Origin: Comamonadaceae bacterium
GTDB lineage: Bacteria; Pseudomonadota; Gammaproteobacteria; Burkholderiales; Burkholderiaceae_C
Assembly (NCBI GenBank): GCA_027488985.1
Contig: JAIYAR010000014.1
Coordinates: forward strand, 124,001-188,000
Length of the DNA stretch: 64,000 bases
Direction: 5' to 3'
Each line of letters begins with the position of its first letter. Within the stretch, counting starts at the first letter, position 1. The position numbers were made by a program, and so were the translations under genes. The notes below the pieces were generated by a model, which saw only the letters and a list, made by a program, of their open reading frames with translations, had not been told where the DNA came from and made no database searches. This document shows positions 8,238 through 18,005 of the stretch, piece after piece.

Positions 8238-9050
8238 TTAAGCCGCAGCGGCTTCCCCGAAGCGGAAGCTGGACGCGGTGACACCCCCGAACACCGCTTC
8301 GTCGTGGTAAACGCAGGCGGCAGCGTCTTCATACGCAGCACCGACTGCCACCATCAAGGGAAGCAAATGCTCCTCGCGCGGATGGCAGATACGGGCAGCC
8401 GGTGCGGATTCCCAATTCACCAGTGCCTCAGCACGCACCGCCGGCATGGCAGAGAGGGTGCCCTGTAACCACTGGTCAAAGGCTTTGGACGGAGCGGTGC
8501 CTCCGGGACCGAAATTGCGCAGGTTGTGGTAGCTCAAGCCGCTGCCCACAATCAGCACATCTTCATCCCGCAAAGGCGCCAGGGCGCGGCCGAGGGCAAT
8601 GTGCTCGGCAGGGTCCAGGCCCGCCCGCAAAGACATCTGCAATACAGGAACCTTGGCGTCCGGATACATCACCGCCAGAGGGACAAAGGTGCCGTGGTCG
8701 TAGCCGCGCTGGGGGTCCAAGGCTACTGGCAGGTCGGCGGCCTGCAAAAGGCTTTGGACCCGCACTGCCAATTCCGGCGCGCCCGGCGCGGGGTAGACCA
8801 CCGAATACGTGTGTGCAGGAAAACCACCATAGTCGTACACCATGCCCGGCGCAGGGTTGGAGCCCAGCGTGAACGCCCGTTCTTCCCAGTGGGCGGTGAC
8901 CATGAGAATGGCTTTGGGCGTACGGCCGATCTGACGGGGCATGTCGGCCAGCGCCGTATCCAGACTGGCCAGCATCTGGCGCATATCCGCCATCCAAGGC
9001 CATGGGCCCCCACCGTGGGAAATAAAGTAGGTTGGCAAACGTTCAGACAT
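8238..9050 (-). CDS. DODA-type extradiol ring-cleavage dioxygenase (LigB superfamily)
   Basis: A 270-residue class III extradiol dioxygenase. The N-terminal motif PTYFISHGGG carries the first metal-binding His, HWE follows at about residue 55, and GYDHGTFVPL holds another conserved His. These match the 4,5-DOPA dioxygenase/YgiD group. The true substrate is unknown; YgiD-type enzymes open catechol-like rings with non-haem iron or zinc. The start is at 9050 because AGGAGAG lies just upstream; the longer frame to 9098 lacks this. Confidence 0.85.
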   Translation of the reverse strand: MSERLPTYFISHGGGPWPWMADMRQMLASLDTALADMPRQIGRTPKAILMVTAHWEERAFTLGSNPAPGMVYDYGGFPAHTYSVVYPAPGAPELAVRVQSLLQAADLPVALDPQRGYDHGTFVPLAVMYPDAKVPVLQMSLRAGLDPAEHIALGRALAPLRDEDVLIVGSGLSYHNLRNFGPGGTAPSKAFDQWLQGTLSAMPAVRAEALVNWESAPAARICHPREEHLLPLMVAVGAAYEDAAACVYHDEAVFGGVTASSFRFGEAAAA

Positions 9051-9094
9051 GATGCTCTCCTGTTCAAGCGGGTGTTCGATGGTGCATGCCGGTC

Positions 9095-9736
9095 TCACTG
9101 GCCCAAGTCGATAGTGGCAACGAGCAGTACACCGGCGGGCGCCTCGTAATCTGCCACTACCCAGGCGCGTGGGCTGTGCGTTGCCGCATCCTGCAGCAAC
9201 TCGGTAATCGTACGGATGGAGGCACGGTCCAGGGCGGCAAAAGGCTCATCCAGGCAGGTCAGTTCTGCACCGCTGGCACATGCGGCAGTGATCCACACTT
9301 TGCGTTTGGAGCCGGTTGACAACATGTACATGGGTTTGGGCAGATGCTCCTCCAGCCCGAGGGCAGACACGAGCTCGGCACACAGCGCCGCATTCCACTG
9401 CGGCCACTCGCGCCGGCTTTGCTTCAAAAACTGCTCTGTAGGGGTTTGGTCCCAAGCGCTGGTGCGCGCATCCATCCAGAAAGCTTTTTGGCGGTACAAC
9501 CCCGGCTGACTTTGCAAGCTGGTACCGGCCAGTTGCAAGCTGCTGCCTGCTACCGCCAAATCGCCGGCCAACATGCGCAACAGGCTGCTCTTGCCCCGCC
9601 CTTCCCCGCCGGTCACCAGCGTCACACCCGACTGCAACTGCACATCCAAAGGGCCCCACAAGGTGTGCGGTCCCACGCTGCAGCGCAAGCCGCGCGCAAG
9701 GAGTACCGGGGTGTTGGAAACAGATTCAGCCGACAT
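9095..9736 (-). CDS. lone ABC-type ATPase, CcmA-like
   Basis: A 213-residue ABC ATPase. Walker A is GGEGRGKSS (about residues 43-51) and Walker B is LTCLDEPFAALD. The signature is degenerate: LSTGSKRKV where LSGGQ would be expected. The short length and RKV form resemble CcmA (haem exporter ATPase) and other small ABC ATPases. No permease gene is near, so it may serve a permease elsewhere or work alone. It lies 44 bp upstream of the dioxygenase and may share its transcript. Confidence 0.8.
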   Translation of the reverse strand: MSAESVSNTPVLLARGLRCSVGPHTLWGPLDVQLQSGVTLVTGGEGRGKSSLLRMLAGDLAVAGSSLQLAGTSLQSQPGLYRQKAFWMDARTSAWDQTPTEQFLKQSRREWPQWNAALCAELVSALGLEEHLPKPMYMLSTGSKRKVWITAACASGAELTCLDEPFAALDRASIRTITELLQDAATHSPRAWVVADYEAPAGVLLVATIDLGQ

Positions 9737-9762
9737 GAGAAAGCAAACTCCGGGAAGAAAAC

Positions 9763-9810
9763 GCTATAAAAACAATAGCTATTCGCGCACAGAAATCGGG
9801 CGCAAGCACC
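9763..9810 (+). repeat. dispersed palindromic repeat, copy C
   Basis: GCTATAAAAACAATAGCTAT followed by TCGCGCACAGAAATCGGGCGC. Same arms and tail as the other copies. It lies between the ABC ATPase start and the YceI terminator, in an intergenic gap. Confidence 0.75.
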
Positions 9811-9821
9811 TGAACTGGCAT

Positions 9822-9848
9822 AAAAAAAGCCGGCCTGGTGGCCGGCCT
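9822..9848 (-). terminator. Rho-independent terminator of the cytochrome b561-YceI operon
   Basis: On the minus strand, GGCCGGCC pairs with GGCCGGC and the stem is followed by seven T residues. It is about 40 bp after the last YceI stop. Confidence 0.85.
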
Positions 9849-9886
9849 TACCGGGGGCTGCGCGCTGCGCAGCTCCACTGTTGCAA

Positions 9887-10459
9887 TTACTGCTTGATCG
9901 CTTCCAGAGCGATGGTGATGGTGACGTCGTCGGCCACTGCAGGTGCGAACTTGCCTGCGCCGAATTCGCTGCGCTTGATGGTAGTGGTGGCATTGGCGCC
10001 GATAACTTCTTTTTTGTTCATCGGGTGCGCGGTAGACACGAAGTTGGTGAGCTTCAGGGTCACAGGCTTGGTGGTGCCCTTGATGGTCAGGTTACCTTCG
10101 ACAGCAGCAGGCTTGTCACCCTCAAACACCACTTTGGTGGACTTGAAAGTGGCGGTAGGGAACTTGGCGGTGTCCAAGAAGTCTTCGCCCTGAATGTGAC
10201 CGTTGAAGGCTGTGGAGCCAGTTTCCACGGTCTTCATGTCAATCACTACATCCACTGCACCGGTCTTGCCAGCCTTGTCAAAGGCGACTGTACCAGTGGT
10301 GGTATTGAAGCGGCTTTGCTGAATGGACAGACCGAAGTGGTTGTACGAAAAGCTGGAGAAAGTGTGTGAAGAGTCAATCGCGTAGGTCGCGGATTGGGCG
10401 CTGGCAGCACCGGCGAAAGCGGACAGTGCCAAGGCGGCAGCGATGAGGGAAGTACGCAT
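9887..10459 (-). CDS. YceI-family periplasmic lipocalin-like protein (copy 1)
   Basis: A 190-residue protein with a Sec signal peptide (ending GAASAQ, about residue 22), then the YceI fold (YAIDSSHTFSSFSYNHFGLS at about 26-45). The family forms a beta-barrel that binds polyprenyl lipids such as isoprenoid quinones. It follows a second YceI gene by 50 bp and cytochrome b561 further upstream. This pairing recurs in proteobacteria and points to a periplasmic quinone-linked redox role, which remains inference. Confidence 0.9.
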   Translation of the reverse strand: MRTSLIAAALALSAFAGAASAQSATYAIDSSHTFSSFSYNHFGLSIQQSRFNTTTGTVAFDKAGKTGAVDVVIDMKTVETGSTAFNGHIQGEDFLDTAKFPTATFKSTKVVFEGDKPAAVEGNLTIKGTTKPVTLKLTNFVSTAHPMNKKEVIGANATTTIKRSEFGAGKFAPAVADDVTITIALEAIKQ

Positions 10460-10509
10460 GAAAAACTCCTGATTTACGGGTTGGTTGAAAAAAGACTATC
10501 CGGAAAAAC

Positions 10510-11082
10510 TCAAATCTTGCCCACGCCGGTCAATGCCAGCTTGAACTTGACCTGCACATCGTCAGCGACCATGGAGGTGTCAGCCCATTCGTTCTCGCCG
10601 ATCTTGAAGGCCAAGCGCTTGAGCGGGAAGGTGCCGGTCACCGTGGTGGTGGCACCGCTCTGGGCCAAAGCCACGGGCACCACTACGTCGCGGCTGTTGC
10701 CTTTGATGGCCAGTTTGCCGCTCACTTCAAACTTGCCGCCACCCAAGCCTTTGACGGCAGTGGACTGGAAGGTTGCTTGCGGGAACTTGGCGGTGTTGAA
10801 CCAGTTGGGGCGAGGCAGCTCGGCATCGGTCTCGTGCACACCCAGGGTGGCGCTGGCGATGTCGACGGTGAACGCGATCTTGCTGGCGTCAGGCTTGGCA
10901 GGGTCGAACGCAATTTGCGCATCGAACTTCTTGAAGCGACCTTCCACCGGCACGCCCATCTGCTTGCTCACGAACACGATTTCGCTCTGGGCGGGCACCA
11001 GCTTTTGCTGAGCAAAAGCGGACACCCCCATGAATGCAGATGCTGCAATGGCAGTGGACAGAAATACGCGGGAAACCAACAT
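10510..11082 (-). CDS. YceI-family periplasmic protein (copy 2)
   Basis: A 190-residue YceI paralogue: signal peptide (about 1-23, ending VSAFAQ) and a YceI domain opening KLVPAQSEIVFVSKQMGVPV. Start taken at the ATG at 11082, which places the signal peptide at the N-terminus; a longer frame to 11097 is open. It lies 36 bp after cytochrome b561 and 50 bp before the other YceI gene. The two copies are clearly diverged, so this is an old duplication. Confidence 0.9.
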   Translation of the reverse strand: MLVSRVFLSTAIAASAFMGVSAFAQQKLVPAQSEIVFVSKQMGVPVEGRFKKFDAQIAFDPAKPDASKIAFTVDIASATLGVHETDAELPRPNWFNTAKFPQATFQSTAVKGLGGGKFEVSGKLAIKGNSRDVVVPVALAQSGATTTVTGTFPLKRLAFKIGENEWADTSMVADDVQVKFKLALTGVGKI

Positions 11083-11118
11083 GTCAAATCCAATCAAAAA
11101 ATCGGGCCAAAAGGGAGT

Positions 11119-11697
11119 TCAATCGCGGCCGGGCAACATGCGGTTGATCAGGCCATCGCGGTCTATCCACTGGTGCTTGAGTGCGGCAGCAATGTGCAGA
11201 CCGGCCAGTCCGATCAAGGCAAACGCACTAAGTTCATGAAAGGGCTTGATCATTTCTGCCAAGGCCTTGTCGACCGGCACAAAGTCAGGCAGTGGCAACA
11301 CGCCGAACACAACGATCGGGAAACCGGATGCCGAGCTATACGCCCATCCGATCAGGGGAACCAGGAAAAACAAGGCATAGAGCGCGTGGTGGGTACCGTG
11401 GTGGGCCCAGTGTTGCCACGCAGGCATGGCCGCAGAAATCTTGCCCGGGAGTTCAGGCGGGCGGTGGGTCAAGCGCCACAGCAGGCGCAAAGCTGACAGC
11501 ACGAGGATGGTGATGCCTGCCCACTTGTGCCAGTTGTACAGCTTCAGTCGGGTGGGAGAAAAAGGCAGGTCGGTCATGTACAAGCCGACTGCAAAAATGC
11601 CGAGCAGTGCCAGACCCAACACCCAGTGCAACACGATGGCCGTAAGGCTATAGCGCTTGGTGCCAGCGTCGAAGGAGGAAGTGTGGTTAGATGCCAT
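11119..11697 (-). CDS. cytochrome b561
   Basis: A 192-residue membrane protein of the bacterial cytochrome b561 type with four main hydrophobic segments. Candidate haem-ligand histidines are in IVLHWVLGLALLG (about 24), YNWHKWAGI (about 56) and the last helix LAGLHIAAALKHQW. Members shuttle electrons between quinones and periplasmic partners. It is the first gene of the unit with two YceI genes, which may be those partners. Confidence 0.9.
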   Translation of the reverse strand: MASNHTSSFDAGTKRYSLTAIVLHWVLGLALLGIFAVGLYMTDLPFSPTRLKLYNWHKWAGITILVLSALRLLWRLTHRPPELPGKISAAMPAWQHWAHHGTHHALYALFFLVPLIGWAYSSASGFPIVVFGVLPLPDFVPVDKALAEMIKPFHELSAFALIGLAGLHIAAALKHQWIDRDGLINRMLPGRD

Positions 11698-11825
11698 GCC
11701 CTAAAGTCTAGGGGGCCCTGAATTGCTGATTTTTGAATCTAATTGATGACTTGATTCAAAAATAGTGAACGATTAAGTTCCCCGCCCCGTTTGAAAAAAT
11801 CGCTTTGAGCGACAAACGGTGTGAC

Positions 11826-12089
11826 TTAGCGCACTGACCGACGTATTTCCCGCAACATGTAGAGGTACAGACTCTCGACCTTGTCGCGGGCCCAGGGGGT
11901 TTTGCGCAGAAACTTGAGGCTGGAACCCACGCTGGGCTCAAAGGTAAAGCAGCGCACCGGGATGCGCTCGCCCAAGCCGTCCCAGCCGTAGTAGTCAGCA
12001 AGTTCCGTCACGATGGCCTCCAGCGTCTTGCCATGCAGTGGGTTGTTGGCCTGCTTGGCCGGTGCGGGCGGGGGCGTATCGGTACTCAT
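11826..12089 (-). CDS. VF530-family (DUF2132) small DNA-binding-like protein
   Basis: An 87-residue protein. The core [20 protein letters not shown] and [20 protein letters not shown] matches the VF530/DUF2132 family, a small helical fold whose structure suggests nucleic-acid binding. Start set at 12089, where the Pro-rich leader begins; the open frame extends further. It lies just downstream of the response regulator gene and may be cotranscribed with it. Confidence 0.8.
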   Translation of the reverse strand: MSTDTPPPAPAKQANNPLHGKTLEAIVTELADYYGWDGLGERIPVRCFTFEPSVGSSLKFLRKTPWARDKVESLYLYMLREIRRSVR

Positions 12090-12135
12090 GCAGCCATTGT
12101 CGCAGGCTGCCAGAGACGCAATAGGCTCGCCGGCC

Positions 12136-13143
12136 CTAACCCTCAAACTGCGGGTGCAATTGCCGGATGCGGCTCATCGCCATCCCGGCAGCTGCCGTGC
12201 GGGTCTCCACGCCCAGCTTCACAAACACCCGCTCAAGGTGTTTCTTAACGGTCATGGGGCTGCTGCCCAGAATGTCGCCGATGTCTTTGTTGGTCTTGCC
12301 CTTGACCACCCAGTAGAGCACTTCCGCCTCGCGGGCGGTGAGCTTGAAAGATAAGCTCATGGCTTCAATGACGGCGGTGTCTGACACCTCGCGCATCACG
12401 ATCAACCAATCGCCACCGGCATCGCTGTCGCCGATCTGTTGGTGCAGGCGGAAGGTCAAGCGCTTGGGGCCGCGTTCCAGGCTCAGCTTGGCCGGCTCGT
12501 CCCCGCGGGCTACCGTCTGCAGGCAGGCCTGCAACCAACCTAAAACTTCGGGCGGCGTGTTGGGCGCCTGGGTGCCGCAATAGCGCTCCAGCAGCTCACG
12601 TGCCAAGGGCGTTTGCCACATCAGGCAGCCATCGGCAGCGCGCACGGTGATGGTGGCGTAACCGAAGGCATCCAGCGCATTGCGGGTCTGACGCCGTTCG
12701 CGCGCGCCGGCCAGATGCACACCCATGCGGGCCAGCACTTCCTTGGGCTTGATGGGCTTGGTCACATAGTCCACCCCACCGCTCTCCAGTGCTGCCACCA
12801 AATATTCGGTCTCGGTAAGCCCCGTCATGAAAATGATGGGAATGTGCGTCGTCTGGGGTGCTGCCTTGAGGCGGCGGGCGACTTCAAAACCATCCATGCC
12901 GGGCATCATGGCGTCCAGCAAAATCACATCGGGCAAAGCCTGCATGGCGCGCATCAGGGCAGCCTCGCCAGAGGTGGCGATCAACACCGTGTAGCCGGAT
13001 TCATCCAGCGCGTCGTGCAGCACTGAAAGGTTATCGGGCACATCGTCCACGATGAGCACCACATCGCTGTTGGCACGGTCCAGCGTACCGTCCAAGCGGG
13101 CGGCATCACTCGGGTCAACGGAGTTCATCAGCGGGGCTTGCAT
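12136..13143 (-). CDS. response regulator, receiver plus LuxR-type HTH
   Basis: A 335-residue regulator. The receiver (about 26-150) has VDD at 32-34 and the phosphoacceptor Asp 77 in [14 protein letters not shown] middle region (about 155-255) could be a PAS-like sensor, and the C-terminus (about 262-325) is a LuxR-type HTH ([20 protein letters not shown]). It overlaps the 3' end of the permease-kinase gene by 29 bp, so it is very likely the cognate regulator. A later ATG at 13128 is possible. Targets may include the adjacent urease or urt genes, by position only. Confidence 0.9.
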   Translation of the reverse strand: MQAPLMNSVDPSDAARLDGTLDRANSDVVLIVDDVPDNLSVLHDALDESGYTVLIATSGEAALMRAMQALPDVILLDAMMPGMDGFEVARRLKAAPQTTHIPIIFMTGLTETEYLVAALESGGVDYVTKPIKPKEVLARMGVHLAGARERRQTRNALDAFGYATITVRAADGCLMWQTPLARELLERYCGTQAPNTPPEVLGWLQACLQTVARGDEPAKLSLERGPKRLTFRLHQQIGDSDAGGDWLIVMREVSDTAVIEAMSLSFKLTAREAEVLYWVVKGKTNKDIGDILGSSPMTVKKHLERVFVKLGVETRTAAAGMAMSRIRQLHPQFEG

Positions 13144-16100
13144 CGATCACTTTCTGCAATTGTTCGGCCATGGTTTCAAACTGGTACTGGCGGGCCAACG
13201 CCTCTTGCTGCGCAATGAACGCCGCACAATCAGGGTAATCCACCAGCAGGCTCTCCAGCTGGTTCAAAACGCCCCGGTAGTAGCCGAGGCTCGCCACCTC
13301 CAGCAAGGCGCGGCAGGCGCTGGCTGGCAAGACTCCGGCCGCAGCAGGCTCCATTCCCTGAGCTGCACGGGGGACAGCTTGCAACAAAATCTCCGCCGCC
13401 GGCTTGTCCACCCACACCAACTCCAGCCGGCGCTCCAGCCAGTCCAGTAACTCGCTGTGGCGCACGGGTTTGACGATGAAATCTTCCGGCGGCAGGCCCA
13501 GCCCGTTGTCCAGCCCCCGGTCAAACGCATTGGCAGACACGATGGCCACCTGCGGCTCGCTGCCACCCAGTGCCGGGTTCCCCCGGATGCGGCGCAGCGT
13601 CTCCCAACCGTCAATGCCCGGCATGGCGAGATCCAGCAACACCACATCAGGCTGCAGTCCGGCGGCCAGCAGGTCCAGGCAGTCGTGGCCACTGCCAGCG
13701 GTGCGCACTTCAAAGCCCAGGGGCTCCAACAGGCTCACCAGCAGCTCGCGGTCCGCCTCTTCGTTGTCCACCACCAGCACTTTACGGCGGGCTCCGGCAT
13801 AGGCCACGCGCGGCTTGCTGTGGGGGGGCACTTGCTGTGCGCTGGCGGCGGGCATGTGCAAATCCGGCAGGAACAAGCGCACCTTGAACACCGAGCCCCG
13901 GCCGAGCACACTGGTTGCTGACAACTCGCCGCCCATGAGGTCGGTGAGCATCTTGGCAATCGTCAAGCCCAGGCCCGAGCCGCCCGACGTCACGGCTGCC
14001 CCCGATGCCGCAGTCGATCCGCGAGTGAAGGGCTCGAAGATGCGGTCCAACTCCTGCGCGGGCATGCCGGGGCCGGTGTCATGGATTTCGATGTGCGCCA
14101 TTTCCCGCGCATAGCGCAGCACCAGGCGCACACTACCTGTGGCGGTGAACTTGATGGCATTGCCCAGCAGGTTGATGCAGATCTGCCGCAGGCGCTTTTC
14201 GTCCGCCCTTACCCACTCCGGCACCGCGCCTTGCACCTCAAACTGAAACTGCAGCCCCTTGGCAGCCGCCTGCAACTCAAACATGCCGGCCAATTCCGCC
14301 ATGCCGTTGGCGAACTGCATGGGCTTCACATTGAGCGTGAGCTTGCCACTCTCGATGTGGGCCATGTCCAGCGTGCCTTCAATCAGAGACAACAAGTGTT
14401 CGCCACCCCGTTTGATCACGCTCACCGCCTGCTTGCGGTGGGGTGGAATGGCCGCGTCCTCGCCCATGAGCTGTGCGTAACCCAGAATGCTGTTGAGTGG
14501 CGTGCGCAGCTCATGGCTGATGGCGCTGATGTAACGGCTCTTGGCCTGGTTGGCCGCCTCCGCAGCTTGGCGGGCCTGCTCGGCCACGCGCTTGGCCTCC
14601 TGCAGGGCAATGTCCGTCAGGCGGTGAGACTCAATTTCCTGCAGGAGCAAATGACTCTGGCGGTTGGACTCTTCTTGCGCCACCTGCCGGCTCTTGTGCG
14701 CCAGCACCAGCCACCAGGCCACGATGCCGGACATCAACAACAGCGCTGCAAAGGTTTTACTGAACCCTGAGCGCAGCGCTGCTTCCACCGCAAAGCGCTG
14801 ATCCGCCCATGCCGACATGGTGCCCATCTCCTGCTTGTAAAACATCGCAAACACGGTGGCCAGTAGCGGCAGGATGACCAGCATCAGCAGCAGGAAATGC
14901 CCCAGCCCGGTATCCAGAAACGGCCACACTCTTTTGGGCAACAGCCAGCGCAAGGCGGCGGACCATTGGGTGGCCAGGTTCGCATGCGGTTTGCACATGT
15001 CGCCACAGCGCGCATCCAGGGTGCAGCACAGCGAGCAAATCGAACCCTGATACGCTGGGCAATGGGCCATGTCCGGCCCTTCGTATTCGCGCTCGCATAT
15101 CACACACTGGCGGGCTTGTAGCCGAACGTAGCTGCCCTGCGCGGCCGTGATATCTTGCTTTCTTGCCAAGTAATACTTGCCTTTGGTGAGCCACGCAATC
15201 AAGGGCGAGGTCACCATGGCCGTGACCAGGGCCACCACCGCCGAGAAAGCCTTGGCCAGTTCCCCGAAGAGGCCGAGGTAAGCCAGAATGGATAGCAGTG
15301 ACGCCATTGCCATGGCGCCCACCCCCACCGGGTTGATGTCGTACAGATGCGCCCGCTTGAACTCAATGCCTTTGGGAGAGAGGCCCAGGGGCTTGTTGAT
15401 GACCAGATCAGCCACCACAGCCATGATCCAGGCGATGGCGATGTTGGAATACAAGCCCAGCACCTCGCCCAGCGCCTGGAACACATTCATCTCCATCAGC
15501 ATGAAGGCGATCACGCTGTTGAACAACACCCACACCACCCGCCCGGGGTGGCTGTGCGTGAGGCGCGAGAAAAAGTTGCTCCAGGCCAGCGAGCCGGCAT
15601 AGGCGTTGGTGACATTAATTTTGAGCTGGGAGATCACCACGAACAGCGCTGTGGCCGCCACGGCCCAGCCCAAAGTCGGGAAGACGTATTCGTACGCGGC
15701 GAGATACATCTGGTTAGGGTCCACCGCCCGGTCGGTCGGCACGCTGGCCTGAATGGCCAGGTATGCCAAAAAAGCACCTCCGAGCATTTTGATGACGCCG
15801 AGAACCACCCAACCCGGCCCGCCCACCAGAACGCCAGCCCACCAGGAGACCCGATTCGTCGCGGTTCGCTGGGGCATGAAGCGCAAATAGTCCGCTTGCT
15901 CCCCCATCTGGGTAATCAGGGCAATGCCCACCGTCAACGCAGCACCAAAGAGGTGCAAATCAAACACACCGCCAACGCCCTTCTCACCAGCGTAGTGCGT
16001 GATGCCCGCAAAAGCCTGCGGGTCACGCACCAAAACAAAGCCGAACGGCACGATCAGCATGATCAGCCAGAGCGGTTGCGTCCAGATTTGCAAGCGGCTG

Positions 16101-16645
16101 ATAGTGGACACGCCATGAGTGACCAGCGGAATCACCACCACCGCACAAATCAGGTAACCCCAAGTGGGCGGAATATCCAGGGCCAACTCCAGCGCATAGG
16201 CCATGACGGCCGCCTCCAGCGCAAAGAAGATGAACGTGAACGACGCATAGATCAGCGAAGTGAGCGTCGAGCCGATGTAGCCAAAGCCCGCGCCCCGGGT
16301 GAGTAAATCCATGTCCACCCCGTAGCGGGCGGCATACACACTGATGGGCAGACCGGCCAGAAAGATCACCAGCCCAGTCATCAGGATTGCCCAGAAGGCA
16401 TTTACAAAGCCGTATTGCACCAGCAGGGTAGCGCCCACGGCTTCCAGAATCAGGAAAGAAGCCGCGCCGAAAGCCGTGTTGGCCACTCGCCATTCCGACC
16501 ACTTGCGAAAGCGCTGCGGTGTGAAGCGCAGGGCGTAATCCTCCATGGTCTCGCTGGCGACCCAGTTGTTGTAGTCGCGACGGATTTTGACCACCCGCTG
16601 GGCAGGTGCTTCGGGCGGCGGTGGGAGCGGGAGGTCGATGGGCAC
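13115..16645 (-). CDS. NCS1 permease-hybrid histidine kinase fusion (putative nucleobase/ureide transceptor)
   Basis: A 1176-residue fusion. Residues 1-490 form an NCS1-type permease with about 12 hydrophobic segments, a family that carries cytosine, purines, allantoin or hydantoins. Residues 514-557 are Cys-rich, starting CVIC at 514-517 and running through CSLCC to MCKPH, likely a metal-binding module. Two further membrane spans (about 585-610, 640-660) and a coiled coil lead to a HisKA domain with His 711 in ISHELRTP. An HATPase follows (N box [22 protein letters not shown]), then a receiver with Asp 1005 and a tail of about 100 residues. The start is a GTG. It stands between the urea importer and urease genes, so a nitrogen-compound signal is plausible. 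Confidence 0.93.
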   Translation of the reverse strand: MPIDLPLPPPPEAPAQRVVKIRRDYNNWVASETMEDYALRFTPQRFRKWSEWRVANTAFGAASFLILEAVGATLLVQYGFVNAFWAILMTGLVIFLAGLPISVYAARYGVDMDLLTRGAGFGYIGSTLTSLIYASFTFIFFALEAAVMAYALELALDIPPTWGYLICAVVVIPLVTHGVSTISRLQIWTQPLWLIMLIVPFGFVLVRDPQAFAGITHYAGEKGVGGVFDLHLFGAALTVGIALITQMGEQADYLRFMPQRTATNRVSWWAGVLVGGPGWVVLGVIKMLGGAFLAYLAIQASVPTDRAVDPNQMYLAAYEYVFPTLGWAVAATALFVVISQLKINVTNAYAGSLAWSNFFSRLTHSHPGRVVWVLFNSVIAFMLMEMNVFQALGEVLGLYSNIAIAWIMAVVADLVINKPLGLSPKGIEFKRAHLYDINPVGVGAMAMASLLSILAYLGLFGELAKAFSAVVALVTAMVTSPLIAWLTKGKYYLARKQDITAAQGSYVRLQARQCVICEREYEGPDMAHCPAYQGSICSLCCTLDARCGDMCKPHANLATQWSAALRWLLPKRVWPFLDTGLGHFLLLMLVILPLLATVFAMFYKQEMGTMSAWADQRFAVEAALRSGFSKTFAALLLMSGIVAWWLVLAHKSRQVAQEESNRQSHLLLQEIESHRLTDIALQEAKRVAEQARQAAEAANQAKSRYISAISHELRTPLNSILGYAQLMGEDAAIPPHRKQAVSVIKRGGEHLLSLIEGTLDMAHIESGKLTLNVKPMQFANGMAELAGMFELQAAAKGLQFQFEVQGAVPEWVRADEKRLRQICINLLGNAIKFTATGSVRLVLRYAREMAHIEIHDTGPGMPAQELDRIFEPFTRGSTAASGAAVTSGGSGLGLTIAKMLTDLMGGELSATSVLGRGSVFKVRLFLPDLHMPAASAQQVPPHSKPRVAYAGARRKVLVVDNEEADRELLVSLLEPLGFEVRTAGSGHDCLDLLAAGLQPDVVLLDLAMPGIDGWETLRRIRGNPALGGSEPQVAIVSANAFDRGLDNGLGLPPEDFIVKPVRHSELLDWLERRLELVWVDKPAAEILLQAVPRAAQGMEPAAAGVLPASACRALLEVASLGYYRGVLNQLESLLVDYPDCAAFIAQQEALARQYQFETMAEQLQKVIDASPADELR

Positions 16646-16758
16646 AGCTGGCGGGGTGCAGTTTCCATGCCACCGGCCTGCGGCCTTTGGCGTATGGCAC
16701 CACCACAGGGCACGGGGCTTGCTTAGGATGCACCATCTGCAGACATACCGGACCGACC

Positions 16759-17061
16759 ATGGAACTGACCCCTCGTGAAAAAGACAAGCTCATGCTGTTT
16801 ACCGCCGGATTGCTGGCGGAACGCCGCAAAGCCCGTGGCCTCAAGCTCAATTACCCGGAGGCCGTGGCCCTGATCAGTTGCTCCGTGATGGAAGGCGCGC
16901 GCGACGGCAAAACCGTGGCCCAACTGATGAGCGAAGGCCGCGCCGTGTTGACCCGCGCCGATGTGATGGACGGCATTGCAGAAATGATCCCCGACATCCA
17001 GGTGGAGGCCACCTTCCCTGACGGCACCAAGCTCGTCACCGTGCACCAACCTATCGTTTGA
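16759..17061 (+). CDS. ureA: urease gamma subunit
   Basis: A 100-residue protein starting [20 protein letters not shown], the standard UreA start, with [14 protein letters not shown] and [20 protein letters not shown]. With UreB and UreC it forms the nickel urease that splits urea to ammonia and carbamate. The ATG at 16759 is chosen by homology; the frame is open further 5'. It is divergent from the permease-kinase gene with a 113-bp gap that must hold both promoters. Confidence 0.97.
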   Translation: MELTPREKDKLMLFTAGLLAERRKARGLKLNYPEAVALISCSVMEGARDGKTVAQLMSEGRAVLTRADVMDGIAEMIPDIQVEATFPDGTKLVTVHQPIV

Positions 17062-17083
17062 ACACAACCCTCCAGAGAACGCC

Positions 17084-17686
17084 ATGTCCAAAATTTCGAA
17101 ATCCGCTCTTCTTTTGATAGCAGCTGGCGCAGTATCTACCAGCGCCAGTGCTCATATTGGCACCGAACTGCACAGCCATGGCAGCTTCATGACCGGCCTT
17201 CTGCACCCCTTGGGCGGCCTGGACCACCTGCTGGCCATGCTGGCGGTGGGTGTCTGGAGCGCCGTATCGGCACGCCGCGCCGGACCTGCCCTGCTCTGGG
17301 GACCGCTGGCCTTTGCCAACATGCTGGTGCTGGGCGCTTTATTGGGCCTGCAAGGACTGGGCGGTGTGGTTGTGGAGCCTATGGTGGCGGCCTCGGTGCT
17401 GGCGCTGGGCCTGCTGGTGCTGACCCGCCAAGGGATGAACGCTGCAGCATCCATGGCGCTGGTAGGTGGCTTTGCAGTGTTCCACGGGTTGGCGCACGGC
17501 GCCGAACTGGCGGCAACCGGCAACGCATTTGCTGCGGTTGCAGGCATGTTTGCCACCACCATTGCGCTGCACCTGACTGGCGTGGCATTGGGCTGGACCT
17601 TGCGTGCTGCCAACGTGTGGGCTACCCGCGCCACCGGCGCGGCTGTTGCGGCTTCCGGCGTGGCCTTGTTGATGCAACTGGCATGA
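17084..17686 (+). CDS. ureJ: HupE/UreJ-family membrane protein (nickel or urea uptake)
   Basis: A 200-residue inner-membrane protein: signal-like N-terminus, then [20 protein letters not shown] (about 43-62) with the HupE/UreJ motif HPxxGxDHxxxMxxVG, followed by about six hydrophobic segments. HupE proteins import nickel, and in a urease operon a nickel supply role is likely. It sits between ureA and ureB, 22 bp after ureA, and its stop (TGA at 17684-17686) overlaps an in-frame upstream ATG of the ureB frame. Its 5' end includes a doubtful copy of the dispersed repeat. Confidence 0.9.
   Translation: MSKISKSALLLIAAGAVSTSASAHIGTELHSHGSFMTGLLHPLGGLDHLLAMLAVGVWSAVSARRAGPALLWGPLAFANMLVLGALLGLQGLGGVVVEPMVAASVLALGLLVLTRQGMNAAASMALVGGFAVFHGLAHGAELAATGNAFAAVAGMFATTIALHLTGVALGWTLRAANVWATRATGAAVAASGVALLMQLA
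17111..17155 (+). repeat. possible diverged copy of the dispersed repeat (inside ureJ)
   Basis: TTTTGATAGCAGCTGGCGCA followed by CCAGCGCCAGTGC resembles the right arm and tail of the dispersed repeat, but the left arm is not clear. It falls in the signal-peptide region of ureJ, as copy A does in urtB. Confidence 0.3.
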
Positions 17687-17697
17687 AGGACAGCCCC

Positions 17698-18003
17698 ATG
17701 ATCCCCGGCGAACTCCTTCTTGACGACGGCGAACACCTGCTCAACACCGGCCGCCGCACCGTGACGGTGGTGGTGCAAAACCAGTCGGACCGGCCCATCC
17801 AGGTCGGCTCGCACTACCACTTTGCCGAAACCAATGGCGCACTCGGCTTTGACCGTGCGGTGGCGCAAGGCATGCGCCTGAACATCGCCTCCGGCTCGGC
17901 CGTGCGCTTTGAGCCCGGCCAACAACGCACCGTCGAACTGGTGAAGATTGCCGGCGACAGAATGATTTACGGCTTTCGCGGCCTGACCCAAGGGAGTCTT
18001 TGA
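17698..18003 (+). CDS. ureB: urease beta subunit
   Basis: A 101-residue protein starting [19 protein letters not shown]. The motif [15 protein letters not shown] and [15 protein letters not shown] are typical of UreB. The ATG at 17698 is preferred over the one at 17683 because AAGGA lies 8 bp ahead and the family starts MIPGE. The stop is 2 bp before the ureC start. Confidence 0.96.
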   Translation: MIPGELLLDDGEHLLNTGRRTVTVVVQNQSDRPIQVGSHYHFAETNGALGFDRAVAQGMRLNIASGSAVRFEPGQQRTVELVKIAGDRMIYGFRGLTQGSL

Positions 18004-18005
18004 AC

